NCBI GenBank assembly: GCA_018881555.1
Contig: JACAXG010000013.1
Location: 12,228,479 to 12,292,478, forward strand
Length of the DNA stretch: 64,000 nucleotides
Origin: Amblyornis subalaris
Taxonomy: Eukaryota > Chordata > Aves > Passeriformes > Ptilonorhynchidae
Direction of reading: 5' to 3'
The position numbers were made by a program, and so were the translations under genes. Below, in pieces: positions 25,027 to 37,790 of the stretch (within the stretch, counting starts at the first letter, position 1; each line of letters begins with the position of its first letter). A model generated the notes under the pieces. It was given only the letters and a program-made list of their open reading frames with translations, had not been told where the DNA came from and searched no databases.

Positions 25027-27988
25027 ACATACAGATTTGCTATTGCCAGTAGGGGTTTCCTTAATGTTCTGCTTCTTTAATTTATTGCTCAAGTTGTGCA
25101 GGCACACAACTGTGTACGTACTAAGGTAATTCCTTAACCTTCAGAAAACTGTCTGTGTACTTTATATGCAGAGGAAGTGAAATCTTTCTGCTTTTCATGG
25201 GTATGGTTTAGGAAATGTCAATGCTATATGCATATTTATTGAGTAGTCCCAGGTAGTTTTTGTTCTCAAACTTAGTAGTTCCTAATGGCTTAGAGACCGA
25301 TTAGCCATGGCCATTGAACGTTGTGCGTCTCAGTTGGGCATGGCCAAAAGTTCTTGAGCACTTCTACGTTTTTAAAATTCTGTGTCATTCAGAGAAGGAA
25401 GCCCAACAGTTGCCAGTGAGAACATCACCAGAATTATGTTCTCGTACCTTCCCCGCTTTCACACCTGTCAATTCAATGAAATGGTACATAATTTAGTTTA
25501 AAAGATTGTAATATGTCATCAGTTTCTAAAGAGAATTCCCTGNTGAAAACATTGGCAAATTCAGCTTAAAGGATTATGACACGATATAGCCCTAAGGAAT
25601 AAACTTTTATCTTTGTATTTCTCAGTTCTCAAAGTCATAAAGAGAAAAGCAAGCATACTTGTATACTGGAATTTTATTTAGGAGTACACTCCTGAAAGCT
25701 CAGAATAGCTGAATAGGGTAAATAATTCTGGCCACAANTGAGTTTAGTGCCATATTTCTCGGGAGCAGCAATACTGTATTTCTAGGTTTGTCTCTGGATG
25801 CTTATTTATGTATAAACAAAGACAAAAATCCAAATCCATGTATTTTAATTTAAGCCCATTAGAAATTNAAAAATACATACCTAGTCTCACATTATTGGAA
25901 CAGAGGAGGAATGTATGTCTAGGAGTCTGCAGTAAGTTATTGAAACATAAAGCTGGGATGTGAACACAGGAAAAAGTACTGCAGATAATAGTAATTTAAT
26001 GACTTATTTGTGAAGCTTGTTTCAAATGCATGTATATCAGAGACTGTGATAGTCTCATTAAAATAGGTAAATAANAAGGTGTCTAAAAATAGAATTTGGC
26101 AATGAAGTAATCTATATATTTTCCTCATTTATCATGCAGAAGCTCCTGGGTAACTCAAAGTAGGTAATGTAAGTTCTTTAAGCTGTATTGTGTAGAATAT
26201 ATTTAGCTAACACAGTTCTTACTCTATGCATGCAGTTTTCAAAGATATGGAGCTCAGTTGCTATCTATAGCTTATATTGATTTAATAAAAATCAACCTGT
26301 AGCTCACAGCTGATTCCAAATCAAATAAAATTTGTATTGTTATCACATGCAATATGATTATAACGCTGTAAAACATTGCATTAGAGAGCTTTATCACCTC
26401 ACCCTCCAAAATAAATTATTTTTAAAAAGCAAAAAAGCTTTTCAGCCAAAGCTTTCTGAAGTAGGACTTTTTTTTTCGGATCATTCTCCTCAACTTACGT
26501 TTGTCTGTGAGATTCCAGAGGCTAAAATCATATGAAAGTATCCTATGAGTGAGCCTTCTCTATACAACATTAGCAGTGTGAGAAAACCCAATATATGTTT
26601 TCCAGGAATTTTGATATGGAACTGAATACCAAGTATTTTCATTTGGAGAANGTGCCTTTGAAATGTCACATGTTAATTTTGTATATATTTGTGGTAATGC
26701 CTGTTGTTGTACTCGACCACACAGTATCACCAAGTAACGGCTCTTAATATCAGTTATTCTAACATTGTTAGGGAAGAACATAGTCTCTTCTGTTCCCCTC
26801 ATTTCTCTTTGTTATTGGTTAAATGTCTATTTTGAATAGATTTTCGTTGACAAATTCAACTCCTTTAGTCCTTTCTGTTTGGTCTAAATGTCAAACCCAG
26901 CAGAGGCTTTTGTGCAGTTTTTTCCAGGGCTGCAGAATGGAGACAAGGAATCTGCTACAAGATGCTATCATTTGGTGGGGGAAGAAGTGTTGATACGGAG
27001 TTGTGAGAGGCTGGTCTCCTCTCCCCACATACAGTAATGTCCATTTTTCAGTAACTCACAGTGTCTGGCTTGTAGCACTCCCTCCCCAACAGGTGTTAAT
27101 GCTTAAATGAAACCTGGATTATTTCAGTATTTATATTGATATTCATACTTGTACCCAAATTGTGTACATAACTGGTAAGGCATGGTGTGTTTGTGTTGGA
27201 AGGACACAAAGAGATGAGGGGAAAAAAGCAAGAGATTCTGAATGTCCAGAAAACACAGGAAAGAAAACATTTCTGACAACAGAGTGGGATTAGAGTAGAA
27301 ACCGTAACATCAGATCCTGAATGCAGATTTCTCTTAAAGTCAACCTATTGTACTGTTGCTCTGGTATGTGTACCTGGACATAAATAATGTATATGTGCTA
27401 TACATATATACATGCAGTCTCTAGAGGTCAGTAGAATGTAAGGAATGGACAGATGTTCCGTTTTCTAATGTGAGACTTTGAGATGCAGCGTATCAGTTGT
27501 TGTTACCTAGAGAAGATGAATATGTTTCTAATGAAATTTGGAAGTGAAGTAATTAATCAGAGTTAACAAAGAGCTGAATGGAAGAGAATCATGTCTGTCT
27601 TGTTGCGGAAATGAGAGTAAATTACTTGTTTGGGGCAAATTCCTGATAAATGCTCATTTGTGTTCTGAGAAACTTGACAGAGATCCAAGCCATGATTATT
27701 GTATTATAGCTCATTATATTGCATCTCCTTGCTACCTTTTCTGAGAGCATCTTTTAGAATGACTGAAATAAAAATTCAAATGGTCTTTTGAGACTGCATA
27801 TGTCAAATGCGAAGCAAGTCAGGGCTCCAGTGGAGGCGACCTATTTTCTCTTCATGTTTACCCAGTTAATCGTGGCCAGCCTTAACAAATTAATTGTTTT
27901 ATCCTTGTTCACCACCTTCTAACGTGAAATCTTCTGAATGAACTGGTGGTTGAAGGTTCTATTTTCTTTTTAAAAACTGTTTTTACAA

Positions 27989-28575
27989 AATCGCAGAATC
28001 GTTTAGGCTGGAAAAGACCTCCAGGATCATCGAGTCCAACCTTGGGCTGATCCCTACCTTGTCAACCAGACCAGAGCACTGAGTGCCACACCCAGTTGTT
28101 CCCTTGAACACCTCCAGGGATGGGAGCTCCAGCACCAACCCAGGCAGCTTAGTCCAATGCCTGAACACTCTTTCAGTGACAAAATTCTTTCTCAGGTCCA
28201 ACCTGAACCTCCCCTGGCACAGCTTGAGGCCATTTCCCTGTGTTCTGTCCCTTGTTCCCTGGGAGCAGAGCCTGACCCCACCTGGGTGCACCCTCCTGTC
28301 ATGGAGCTGTGGAGAGCCAGAAGGTGCCCCCTGAGCCTCCTTTTCTCCAGGCTGAGCCATCCCAGCTCTCTCAGCCACTCCTGGTGTTCCAGACCTGTCC
28401 TGAGCTCCATTCCCTCTGGACTCGCTCCAGCTCCTCAATGTCTCTCTTGCCATGAGGGACCCNGAGCTGGACACAGCACTCGAGGTGTGGCCTCACCAGT
28501 GCCCAGTCCAGGGGGACAATCACGGCCCTGCTGCTGCTGGTCACACTATTTTTGAATCAAGTTGGGATGCTTTTT
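27989..28575 (-). mobile_element. CR1 LINE fragment, 5'-truncated, minus orientation
   Basis: Read on the minus strand this is the 3' end of an avian CR1. The terminal tail (cgcagaatcg, the complement of CR1's ATTCTGTGATT-like end) lies at the low-coordinate side, preceded by the diagnostic 'gttggactcgatgatcctgg' block. Further in come the ORF2 3'-region blocks, whose complement includes 'ggtgtggcctcaccagtgcccagt' and 'gcctccttttctccaggctgagc'. It is truncated at about 28575, keeping roughly 585 bp of a ~4.5 kb element. The reading frame is not expected to work: this is a dead copy. Overlapping open frames here (27983-28474 minus and 28157-28555 plus) are artefacts of its GC-rich sequence. 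Confidence 0.93.
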
Positions 28576-30489
28576 GATATTTTCTTATTGCAAGCTATAA
28601 GTTTGGGTTGGGTTTTGTTTTGTTTTTAAATATTCAATTTCTTGATTTTTGTTTTGTTTTCTGGGAAACTAAACACATGCAGAGCTTTTAACTCTGAAAG
28701 AGTTGATTCAAATTTTAATTTATGCTGCAAAGGAAAAGAAGTTTAATGTTTCTAGTGGTGTTTTATAGAGTTAACATCAAAATTTAAAACAACTATAATT
28801 CTGTTCTAAAAAACAGTCGAGAAAGGTAGGAAAAGGAGTTACAGAAAAAGTGTGAGGTAAGACTGATATGGTCCTTTCAAAGAGATCTGCATTAGAGCAG
28901 GCAAGCAGGATTTGTGAGGTTTTTAATCAACTCAGACTGTTCTGGGCAATAAAACTATGTGAGCTGGCTGCATGAAAAGGTAGATGTTTTAATAGGTTTA
29001 CTGATTCTGGAACATACACAAGTATATTGTTTTATGTTTCCATCCTTTCTGCAGAAGAAAGATAAACTCTTTCATTACATTTGGGCACTGATTTTTGNTG
29101 GTTTTTTAGTCAGTATTAGACCAAGAGGATACAGGAATCCAGGTTCACTGTAGTGAACACAGGGATAATAATCTGATGGCATTCTACTAGCAACAATTCA
29201 GTTCTGTGTTGATTCATAGAGACAATGCCATGATGGCACCTGCTGGGTGTGTTTGGTTTCAATACTGTCTAGANAGTGGTTTTTTTCCTCATATTCACCA
29301 AGCAATAATTCATCAAACACTGATCTAGAATTTTTCACTTTTAGTCCCTAAAGAAAACACAGTAGTTCTTAAAAAGTGGGACTGGGTGGTATATATCCTT
29401 AGCACACACATTATTGTTCAAATGGATAAATGATTGTGCTGCAACATAGGTCCTTTTAAGGCATACTTGCATGGGAAAAATGTGTTGCCACACTTTAGGA
29501 CACTCCCTACACCACTGTGGTTTCACATGAGTTTTAAGATCTTTGAACGTGCTGGCAGTTGCTGCCCAACTACACTATCAAGACTGAAAAGAAATCCTGA
29601 TTCCAGAGTCGGGCTATGATGACACATATGTTCTTATATTGTAAACAATGTGGTTCGATTTAAGTGGAATTAGATGTTAAATTTATGTATATAAACATCC
29701 TTAGAAATTAATGCTTTGTGTGCTCTCTGTTTCTCTCTTTAAAGAGGCTATTTGGGTGGTATTTGACATCTTTCTTCTGTTCATGTTGTAGTTCTCCTTT
29801 GCATTGTAAAATATTGATAGGACAATGCCTGTTGTAGAATTAGTTAGATCATCAATTCTCTTTCTACTTGGCTTCTGGTTATTTTAGATAGTTTGCCTGG
29901 AAGCTATGCTTCAAAAATCTCTGTGATCTCCCTAGATGCTCTGGAAGTCATNTTTCAAGCTAGTGTGCAAAACTTATTATAACAGTGAGCTAAACAGAGT
30001 CAATTGTTGCAGGAATCGTTCTGGTTTTCTTCTCCCACTGTTCTTTGAGTGTGCTGAAAACTTTCTTTAAGCATTAGATGTGACAAAGCAAAGACNTGGA
30101 AGTGTATCTCAAACTTCAGTGTGTCTACTTTTGGAGAAGTGGGGAGACTACCCCACTTTCAATTTTTATGAAATGTATGCTTTTAACATAAAACTGTGGC
30201 AGTAATGAGCTGTGCTTGGATTCATTATTAATATGTTGTGATAAATAGTGAATATGCAGGGGTGTTAATGAAGGCTGATGGTTCTCCACGTAAACAGCAC
30301 ATAAAACTTTGAATATCAGCCTGATTCNGGTCTGGGAAGTTGCAGTATCTGATTACATGAAAACATCACCTCTATAAATGGTGAAGAACTTTTCCTCAGT
30401 TTGAAAGGGTGGCAGGCCTTTGGTTTTAGTTGGTTTATGACCATATATTTTATTTTGCTTTCCTGTTCATTGGTTTGTGTGATTATGAG

Positions 30490-30541
30490 CTCTCATTTTA
30501 TATTANATAAATTATTTATATTATATAAATTATTATATTAC
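30490..30541. repeat. AT-only low-complexity stretch
   Basis: Imperfect repeats of TTATATTA/ATAAATTA units with a single ambiguous base. It is simple AT-rich sequence, likely easily melted and variable between individuals. Confidence 0.75.
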
Positions 30542-33500
30542 AACAGCAGTGGTCCATATTTTTAGATACAGTGGCTCTTATCAACCAACCTCACTGAGAA
30601 TTGCATGAATGTTTTTGGGGACAAAACTGACTTTTAGAATTATCACTTCTAAAAAGACACATCTGTTTTCATTGGTATTTTTTTTTNCCCTTTTAAGAAA
30701 TGTAAACAGAAGAATAGTGAGAAGGTGGGGTTTAGATTCAGCAACACTCATGGTGGGTAACTGAGTGAGGCATATTTTTGTTTTCAGGAATGTAAGGAGT
30801 GGATTTGGTCTTCTATGGACAGTCCTTTATCTCCCCAGCCAGTTCCGCAAGGGAATAGGGAATAACTGAAANCAGCAAAAATATAGATAAGGTGATTGTT
30901 TCTTAAAAGGACCTAAGAAAACCTTCAGCACATTTGCCTTTTGAAAATNTATAAACTGCTGTTTTTAAAGAATAGTTAACAGCAACAAGAGTTAGTTTGT
31001 ATTTTACACCCTATTTCAAGGTTAGAAAATGGTGGGGTTTGAATCTAGTAGGCAATACATTTGTAGGTAATCATANTATTAAAGAATTGTCTGTGTGATT
31101 ATCTGTGATTGTGGAGAACTTTATTTCATTACTCTGTTGGTCCCATAGTTCTGTGCTCAGTGTTTTATTTCTTTGTGACAAGATGTGTATGCTTAGAAAA
31201 CAGGACAAAAGTGCTTGCCTTCTACAACAAACACCACAGAACTCTGAGAGAATTATGTGCAAACTTGAGTAACCATGACATTTGGATATAAAGAAATATG
31301 AAATGACAGTAATAACCAGTATCACTGTAAAATTACAAATTATTTCAATTTAAGTGATTTCATTTTTCTACACNCATTTTTAAAGTCTGTCACCATAAGC
31401 TGTTGACTTCATCTTGAATGCATTCTGCAGTCTTGACAGTTGAGGATTTGTTAATACTAAATCAGTAATTGTTGGCTTTGAAGAGGGATCCAGCATCTTC
31501 AGCAAGAGCTTATTAAACTGTGAAATATGGATTGCCTTTACCCTAATGGCCTCTGAATCCTATTACCATCCCATTAGAGAGTGTGGGATTTTAGTAATTC
31601 TGTTGTTGTTTTCAGTGGGCAGCAAGTACAATGNGGAAGGGCAGGGGTTAATGCAATTCATCTCCTGTAATAGTGTAACAGTGAGTCCTTTATCATTCCA
31701 TGGGAGTCTTTTCCTTCCTACAGGGAGAGCATCTGCAACCAGAACCAGTCCCCACCCCCCAAAAAACCCACCAACAAACCCTTGAGATTTCCTTCATTAC
31801 CACCACTTTGTGAAGACAATAGAAGTGGATAAGTTGATAANTAAGCAAATGCTAAGTAGGCTGCGGTCTAGGAGAGTTTTCAATTGCCATAATTATGCCA
31901 AGAGGTATATTAAAATACCTCTTCAGACAAGATCATTATATTTTTAATTACTTAATTGCACCAATACCATAATACTCTGATGGGTTTCCAAAAAATATGA
32001 AAGCACCTTATTCCTTTCCCCATGAATTTCATGTGAAAAGTGTAAACCAAAATGTAAAGCAAACGAGAAGAAAGCAAGTGGTGTAAGGAGTACGAGTGAA
32101 ACTTTCNTGCATGAAACAATAATTGCTTATTTTGATCTGTATAAGCTACNTCCAGTGATAGTAAGTCCTACTAGAGGAATAATTTTTTAAAGTTTACACT
32201 AGAAAGGAATGTAAAGAATTAGTACTTATTAAAAGGGAGTAGAAAAAGTCACGTACAGGGGTTTTGACTGCCTTCAGTTGTGCATGAGGCCAGTATGTAA
32301 CTTTTTCAGCACCTGATAAGATTATTTTTTTCCCTCCCCAAATGTTTTATGGAGTTTGATCTGACAGCTAAATTGCAAATGCTAGAGGCAACTTGCTTCT
32401 GATTTCAGAACAGGATCAAAAAGGGGAACGTTTCAAACAGATATTGCAAGATGAGCAGAGAGGGACTTGTCAGTGTAACTTTTCAGATAAACAATATCTG
32501 ATACACTGATGTGCATACCCTGTTGAGTTGGGGTTAGTTTGATTCATGAGATGCTTCTAGCTAATACTTTCCTTTTCAAATAGAGATAAAAGGGATTGTT
32601 ATTCAGGGCAGTTACTTTAGCATTATTTATTTATTTAAGAAATTAGAAGATACTTGGAAGGATTGGAGCATTCATAACTAGTTTACCTTTGTTCACTTCA
32701 GTGTTTGTGTTTGTTTCTACTGTAGTGTTGCCTACAAATGCAACACTTGGCTTTATTATGAACAACCAGGATCTTGTGTGCAAACAGTAGGAAGGGCTAG
32801 AGCAGAATCTGATAGAAGAGAAACGGACTACTGCTTAAAGCATAGTGAGTGAAGGGCATGTGAGCAGCTTTTTATGTCCTGCCTGTGTTTATTTATGCCT
32901 TTTGCATGGCTGGTAACAGAGCCCAAGAAAGCAAAGGAGAGACATCTTTACAGAACACTTATGATCAAGTGCTCTATAAATACTAAATTTGTCTTTGCAG
33001 TCTTCCCTTGTTGAGTTTGTNGGTCCTTGCAGTTGCACACACATGCTTGCTCATGTGCGGCCAGATCTGTTTTCTGACACTGACAGTGCTGGGTCTTGGA
33101 GAAAATGGGTTGGTTACCTCCTGGTCTTTCTGCATTCATTCCTTCCCAGAATGGAATATCACAATTGTGCTGGAAAAAGAGAGTCTGAATTCATCTGCTG
33201 GAAGGGTTGCACCTAGATAATCTGCTCACTTAAACTATAAAATCAGGGACCAGTAACCCAGTTTCTCCCTTGTGGAATAGATAGGTTCTCTTTGACAAGT
33301 AGTGAAATTTAAATGCCTTGCAGAGAGCTGTACAAGTAGGTCATTGTTATAGCTGGAACCAAGTCAACTGATTTTGTCGGAAAACTATTGTCCCTCCTGA
33401 AAGCACCCTCTTCTTGACCCTGCTTTGGGTAGAGTCCATATGTCTCTGTAGGTCAGTGTAGTTCTGTTAAGTGCTGANCAAGTCTGGAGGAAGGTATGAT

Positions 33501-36500
33501 CTCCTTCCTTGAGTTAATAATCTAATTATAACCTACTTACAGAAAGATGTAGTATCTAAATATTTTAAGGGCTTTCTTCTTGCTTGTGAACAAACTCCAA
33601 TAAGATTTCTACATTAGAAAATGGCTTTGTTNTACTAAATGTCACAATGAATCCTTGTTCTAATCAGTAGGACCTAGGTGGTAATAGTGAGGGAGTATAT
33701 ATTGCATTTCTTTATTTAAATTTTGTTTTCATTTTAGAAAGGCCTTTCAAAGCATAGTAAAAGCAAAAATCACTAAGTAGCTGTACTGGTATGAATCCTA
33801 ATTCATTTGCATACTCAGAAGTATACAAACGATGGATATCAATAAACAAGGTTTAATAATAATACAGGTGTTGCAAAAAAAGCATTTTAATCACAAAATT
33901 GTCACAAAGGGCAATGTTGCAGGACTTCTGCTCACACTTTTGTGTAAACGAGAGAGATGTGCATAGCATTAGTTTCGTTGCTTCCTATGATACAACCAAG
34001 TTTTAATTTGAAACCTTTATTTTATACTGGATTATGTTTTATAGTGCTACAGCTTGTTAGGGGTATAGTTAGTAGAAGGCCTTTTTTGCAGAAGGCTTAT
34101 CATTGCAACTTTTTGTTTCAAACCTACATTATTATATTTTGTTTATGTGCTTCTAAACTGCTGGCTTAGAATGTGTTATAAACTGGGAAGTGCTGGCATA
34201 GATTTATGGCTTTTGGAGTTTGTTTTTCAAATACAAGTTTCATTTTCATTTAAATGCATTGTGATTTAACTTAAACTATATAAAGAAACTGAAACTTTAA
34301 AACAATTTTATTTTAGTTTGATTTTTGCATCTGAAAGATGACCTTGTACTTTAAGTACTAACATTAATCTGCCATCAAAATCATGTTGTTTAAACATTTG
34401 ACATATGCCAGAGAGGTGGAGAGGGGAAACAACAAGCAAATAAAACATTTGTGCCCAAGAGCTGCATTTTAAATTAACAAACAACATTGGTGTCTCATCC
34501 CAAATAAGAGAGCTGCACCTAATAAAGCATGCATTTTGATCTGTAAAATAAAAATGGGGAAACACTCAGAGAACGTGGAAGTAGCTAAACATAGAGGTTA
34601 AGAATTTCTTTGTCAGGAATGAAATAAATTTGATGCAGGTTTAGTGGTCAGTTGTTAAACCCTGGACTAATAACTTAAGGTTGCAATCTAGTTTCTGTAG
34701 TGTAATGGAAGAGTGTACCTGACTATTGAAGATCACTGATTGTAATTAGTAATTGTTCTTTTGAATTAAAATGTATTTCGCTCTGGGCTCAGTAACATTT
34801 TATTTTACTTTAATTTGGCTCAAAAGGAAGACCGAAATCTAAAAATGTAGTCTAGTCCTTTCAACCCCCCAAAAATTTGACTGCTGGAAGGACCTTTCTG
34901 CAGCTAACATGATTTTTCTGTATACTTCTGTTACTAAAGAGTACTTTATTTCAAATGGCAGAAAAAAGTCTTTCCAGACATGGTTTCAGTTGCATGGTTT
35001 TGAGTGAGGGATGGAGACCCAAAGTGCATGACTGCTGTGGGCATTATATGCACTATAACCTGCTGCACCCAGTTATATTTCAGGAGCTGGGCTGTGCCCT
35101 TTTGTGTGTGCTTGGTTGAGTAATTCTGTCTGCATAGGACATGTAAGCTAAGCAAGATGATCTGTTCTTGTCTGGATCACAGGTTTGCTCTTGGTCACAT
35201 TGGAAATAACTTCCTTAGAAGAACTAATTTGGGAAGGGTAGAACCTCATTATGCAAAGGCAGGTAACATGAAAGGTTGAGCTTATTATCTAAAAAAACCT
35301 ATAAATTAATTAATTCTTTCTTTCAATTTTTNATCCTGGCAGACCACATGGGGGGAAAAGCCAGTAAGATAATTGAGTCAGGATTAGCTTTGTTCTAACT
35401 GTAATCCAGCAGAAATTGCTGTTATTTTTCTGAAAAGGTCTGCTAAGCAAACGTCAGGAGGCCCAGCAGCTGGAAGGGTGTCATCCTGCTCCTGCCTCTC
35501 ACCCACTATTCCAAACAGCAGGAACTGCAAGTTCACATTGACCAGTTGAAAAGTCCATCCTGAAGAGTTCGAGAGAGNTTCTCCCAGGGATGTTTATTCG
35601 AAGTGCATGTTGTGAGGGCAGAAAATAACCTGCCCACCTACAATTCTGTTATTAAGTAAGAAATTAGTGATCAGTTCTTGAGATTTTTTTGTGTGTTCGT
35701 GACCAGCTCACCATCCTGTCACAGCAATGAGCAATTGGAGTCCTTCTGAGCTCAAGTTGGCTGAGCAGTGCGATTGGACCTTTTAGATATTTTGGCAAAG
35801 GACAACAATCCGTTCCTGTTTTTCCATGTCAAACTCCAATAATTTCACACAGGATATCCCATTTCCCGTTATGGGAACTTCAGCACTGTTTTCTTTACCA
35901 GCCATACTTATCCAAAGAGCAGCTTGTTTGATTTCTTGCTGAAAGTTCTCATGACTTGCATAAGCAGTGAGCCTTTCTGACCTCAGCATGGAAATTTCAT
36001 TATTTTTGTGTTATTCGTGATGATCTGGATTCATTCAATGTTGTGAAATGCAATATCCTTTTTGCAAAGTAGAAGTGCTTCCTATGGCATCTCAGCATTG
36101 TGTTCCAAACCCATGCTCAGCTGCAGGTTTTGTACAATGTGTTTGCAATAGCTNTATATTAAACTAGAGCTCTCCGGGTATCAATAATTCTGTGTGGTTG
36201 CACGTGTAGAGTGTTTTAATATTTATTCCTTCCCTGCCTTCTGATGGAAAAAAGACCCCTTTCACCTATATTAACAAAAAGCCTGTCTGCATCAGAAGGT
36301 CTGCTTTTTTAATTAAAACATTGAGTTGAATTTGTGAATGAATTTGTATTCTGGTGACTCTGGCGCTTGAGAGACACAAGTGACACGGACTGAAGCAAGG
36401 ATCTCATTCAGAGAGATTTGACTATTCCAGACGCTTCTGACTGTGGGAAAGCCAGACATTGCATATGGCTTTTATACAATGCCAGTGTTCTGGCCATCAG

Positions 36501-37599
36501 AAAGCAGGAAGTGGAGGAGTCACTGTTGGCATCCCCACTATAATCTTTCTACTCACTCCCCAAAATATATCTAAAGTACTGCTGTTCCTGTTACATAATT
36601 GTAAAACTCTTTCTGTCTTGACCTGCATGGCTTAGTAGAGGTTTGTTCTGGTTTGTCTGTGTCATTGTTTGTGTGGTGCTTTGCCTTCAGGAAATGCTCC
36701 TGTGCTGGCTTTTTGCAGAAAGTCCAGTTTAAAAGCTGGGAGCAGTGGTGCNGTCCCTGCAGCCCATTCCCTTCTCGTTTGTACTGCTGCCAGTTTGTGT
36801 GATGGTGTTGTGTGTCAGCTTACGGGTACAATCCTGCTAAAAGATATCCCTTGTCTCCCTGACACAGTTAGGGAAGGGGAAAAAAGTAAGGAAAAAGCAA
36901 ATGAACGCTAAACATGGGCACTCTGCTGTGCAGCAGAATTAGGGATTTCAGCATGTTGTGGTTGTAGGGAAAAGCTTCGTCTTATGCCTGAAACTGAGAT
37001 CTAAAGGGATCTGAAGAACTCTGGAATATTTTTCCTCAAACTTTGTTTTCACGTGGTTGTTTTTCATACTCCAATGCATTGGCAACACTTCCCCATTTAT
37101 CCGGCAAACTGTAGGACCTTGCTTTTTTTGTGTGAGTTAAGTGGATTTCACCTAAAAATAATAAACACGTTAGGAATTGTTTGTCTGTTTAGGAAAGTGT
37201 ATGCTTCTAAGGTTTGGAGGGTTTTATTCAACTTCTTTAACATCAAATTAGCAAAAATAAAAGGTATATTAAAATCATTAGAGAGTGTGAGTTCCTGCTT
37301 TTACGTGAGCTCAATTTTCTCCTGTGCTAAGTCTCCTGAGATCTGTAGACAGTCAGTGCCAAGATAACATTGGCACCGTTTTCTTATTGCCATGGTGATC
37401 TTCAGCTCTGCTGAATACTCAAGGGAGACTATGGTATTTTAAAGCAAGTAGAATTTTGGTAATTAAAAAGGCTGGAAGGAAGGATCTTTCTAAATTTTGC
37501 CAGCTTGGGTAAATACGGATAATGAATTATGTCTGAATAGCAAGGTTATTAGTCTGCTTTACTTGATTAATACAGAATAATAGTCAACTAAAAAGGCTC

Positions 37600-37790
37600 T
37601 GAGGGTCGGAGGGGGGCAGGTGGGATCTCCAGTGTCCATCAGTGTTCAGCCTGAGCTGGGATCTCGAGCAGTTCCCCGCGAGCAGCGGCTGTGCCCGCAC
37701 GGGAACAAGGTTCCCCTTTGTGGGAGCGGGACTGGCCGGAGCCCTGCAGNCCTGCTCCTCCTGCCCCTCCTGCACCACGAATTCAGGGCA
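37600..37790. other. GC-rich patch with GGGAAC-AAG-GTTCCC dyad
   Basis: About 190 bp of GC-rich, CpG-containing sequence in AT-rich surroundings. A 15-bp interrupted palindrome, GGGAACAAGGTTCCC, lies at 37701-37715. It resembles no repeat I can name. It might be a small regulatory element or a decayed GC-rich repeat. The spacing does not fit a steroid-receptor element (arms GAAC/GTTC with a 3-bp gap, where GAACA-N3-TGTTC would be expected). Confidence 0.35.

Larger units (their letters stand above)
21515..27988 (+). other. Intron-like DNA downstream of the 21.5 kb donor
   Basis: It begins with the GTAAGA donor and then runs as AT-rich unique sequence with a C10 run at 21723-21732. A small CpG-enriched patch at 22880-23060 is listed separately. 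A 146-codon minus-strand frame at 23346-23786 has no recognised domain and is near the length expected by chance over a window this size. A GT-rich low-complexity patch lies at 24986-25026. Confidence 0.65.

Noticed and set aside
27385..27410. Inverted repeat TATATGT-gctat-ACATATA
   Set aside because: Short AT-rich dyads like this arise often by chance in such DNA.
27983..28555. 163-codon minus-strand and 132-codon plus-strand open frames
   Set aside because: Both lie inside the CR1 fragment and reflect its GC-rich sequence, not a gene.
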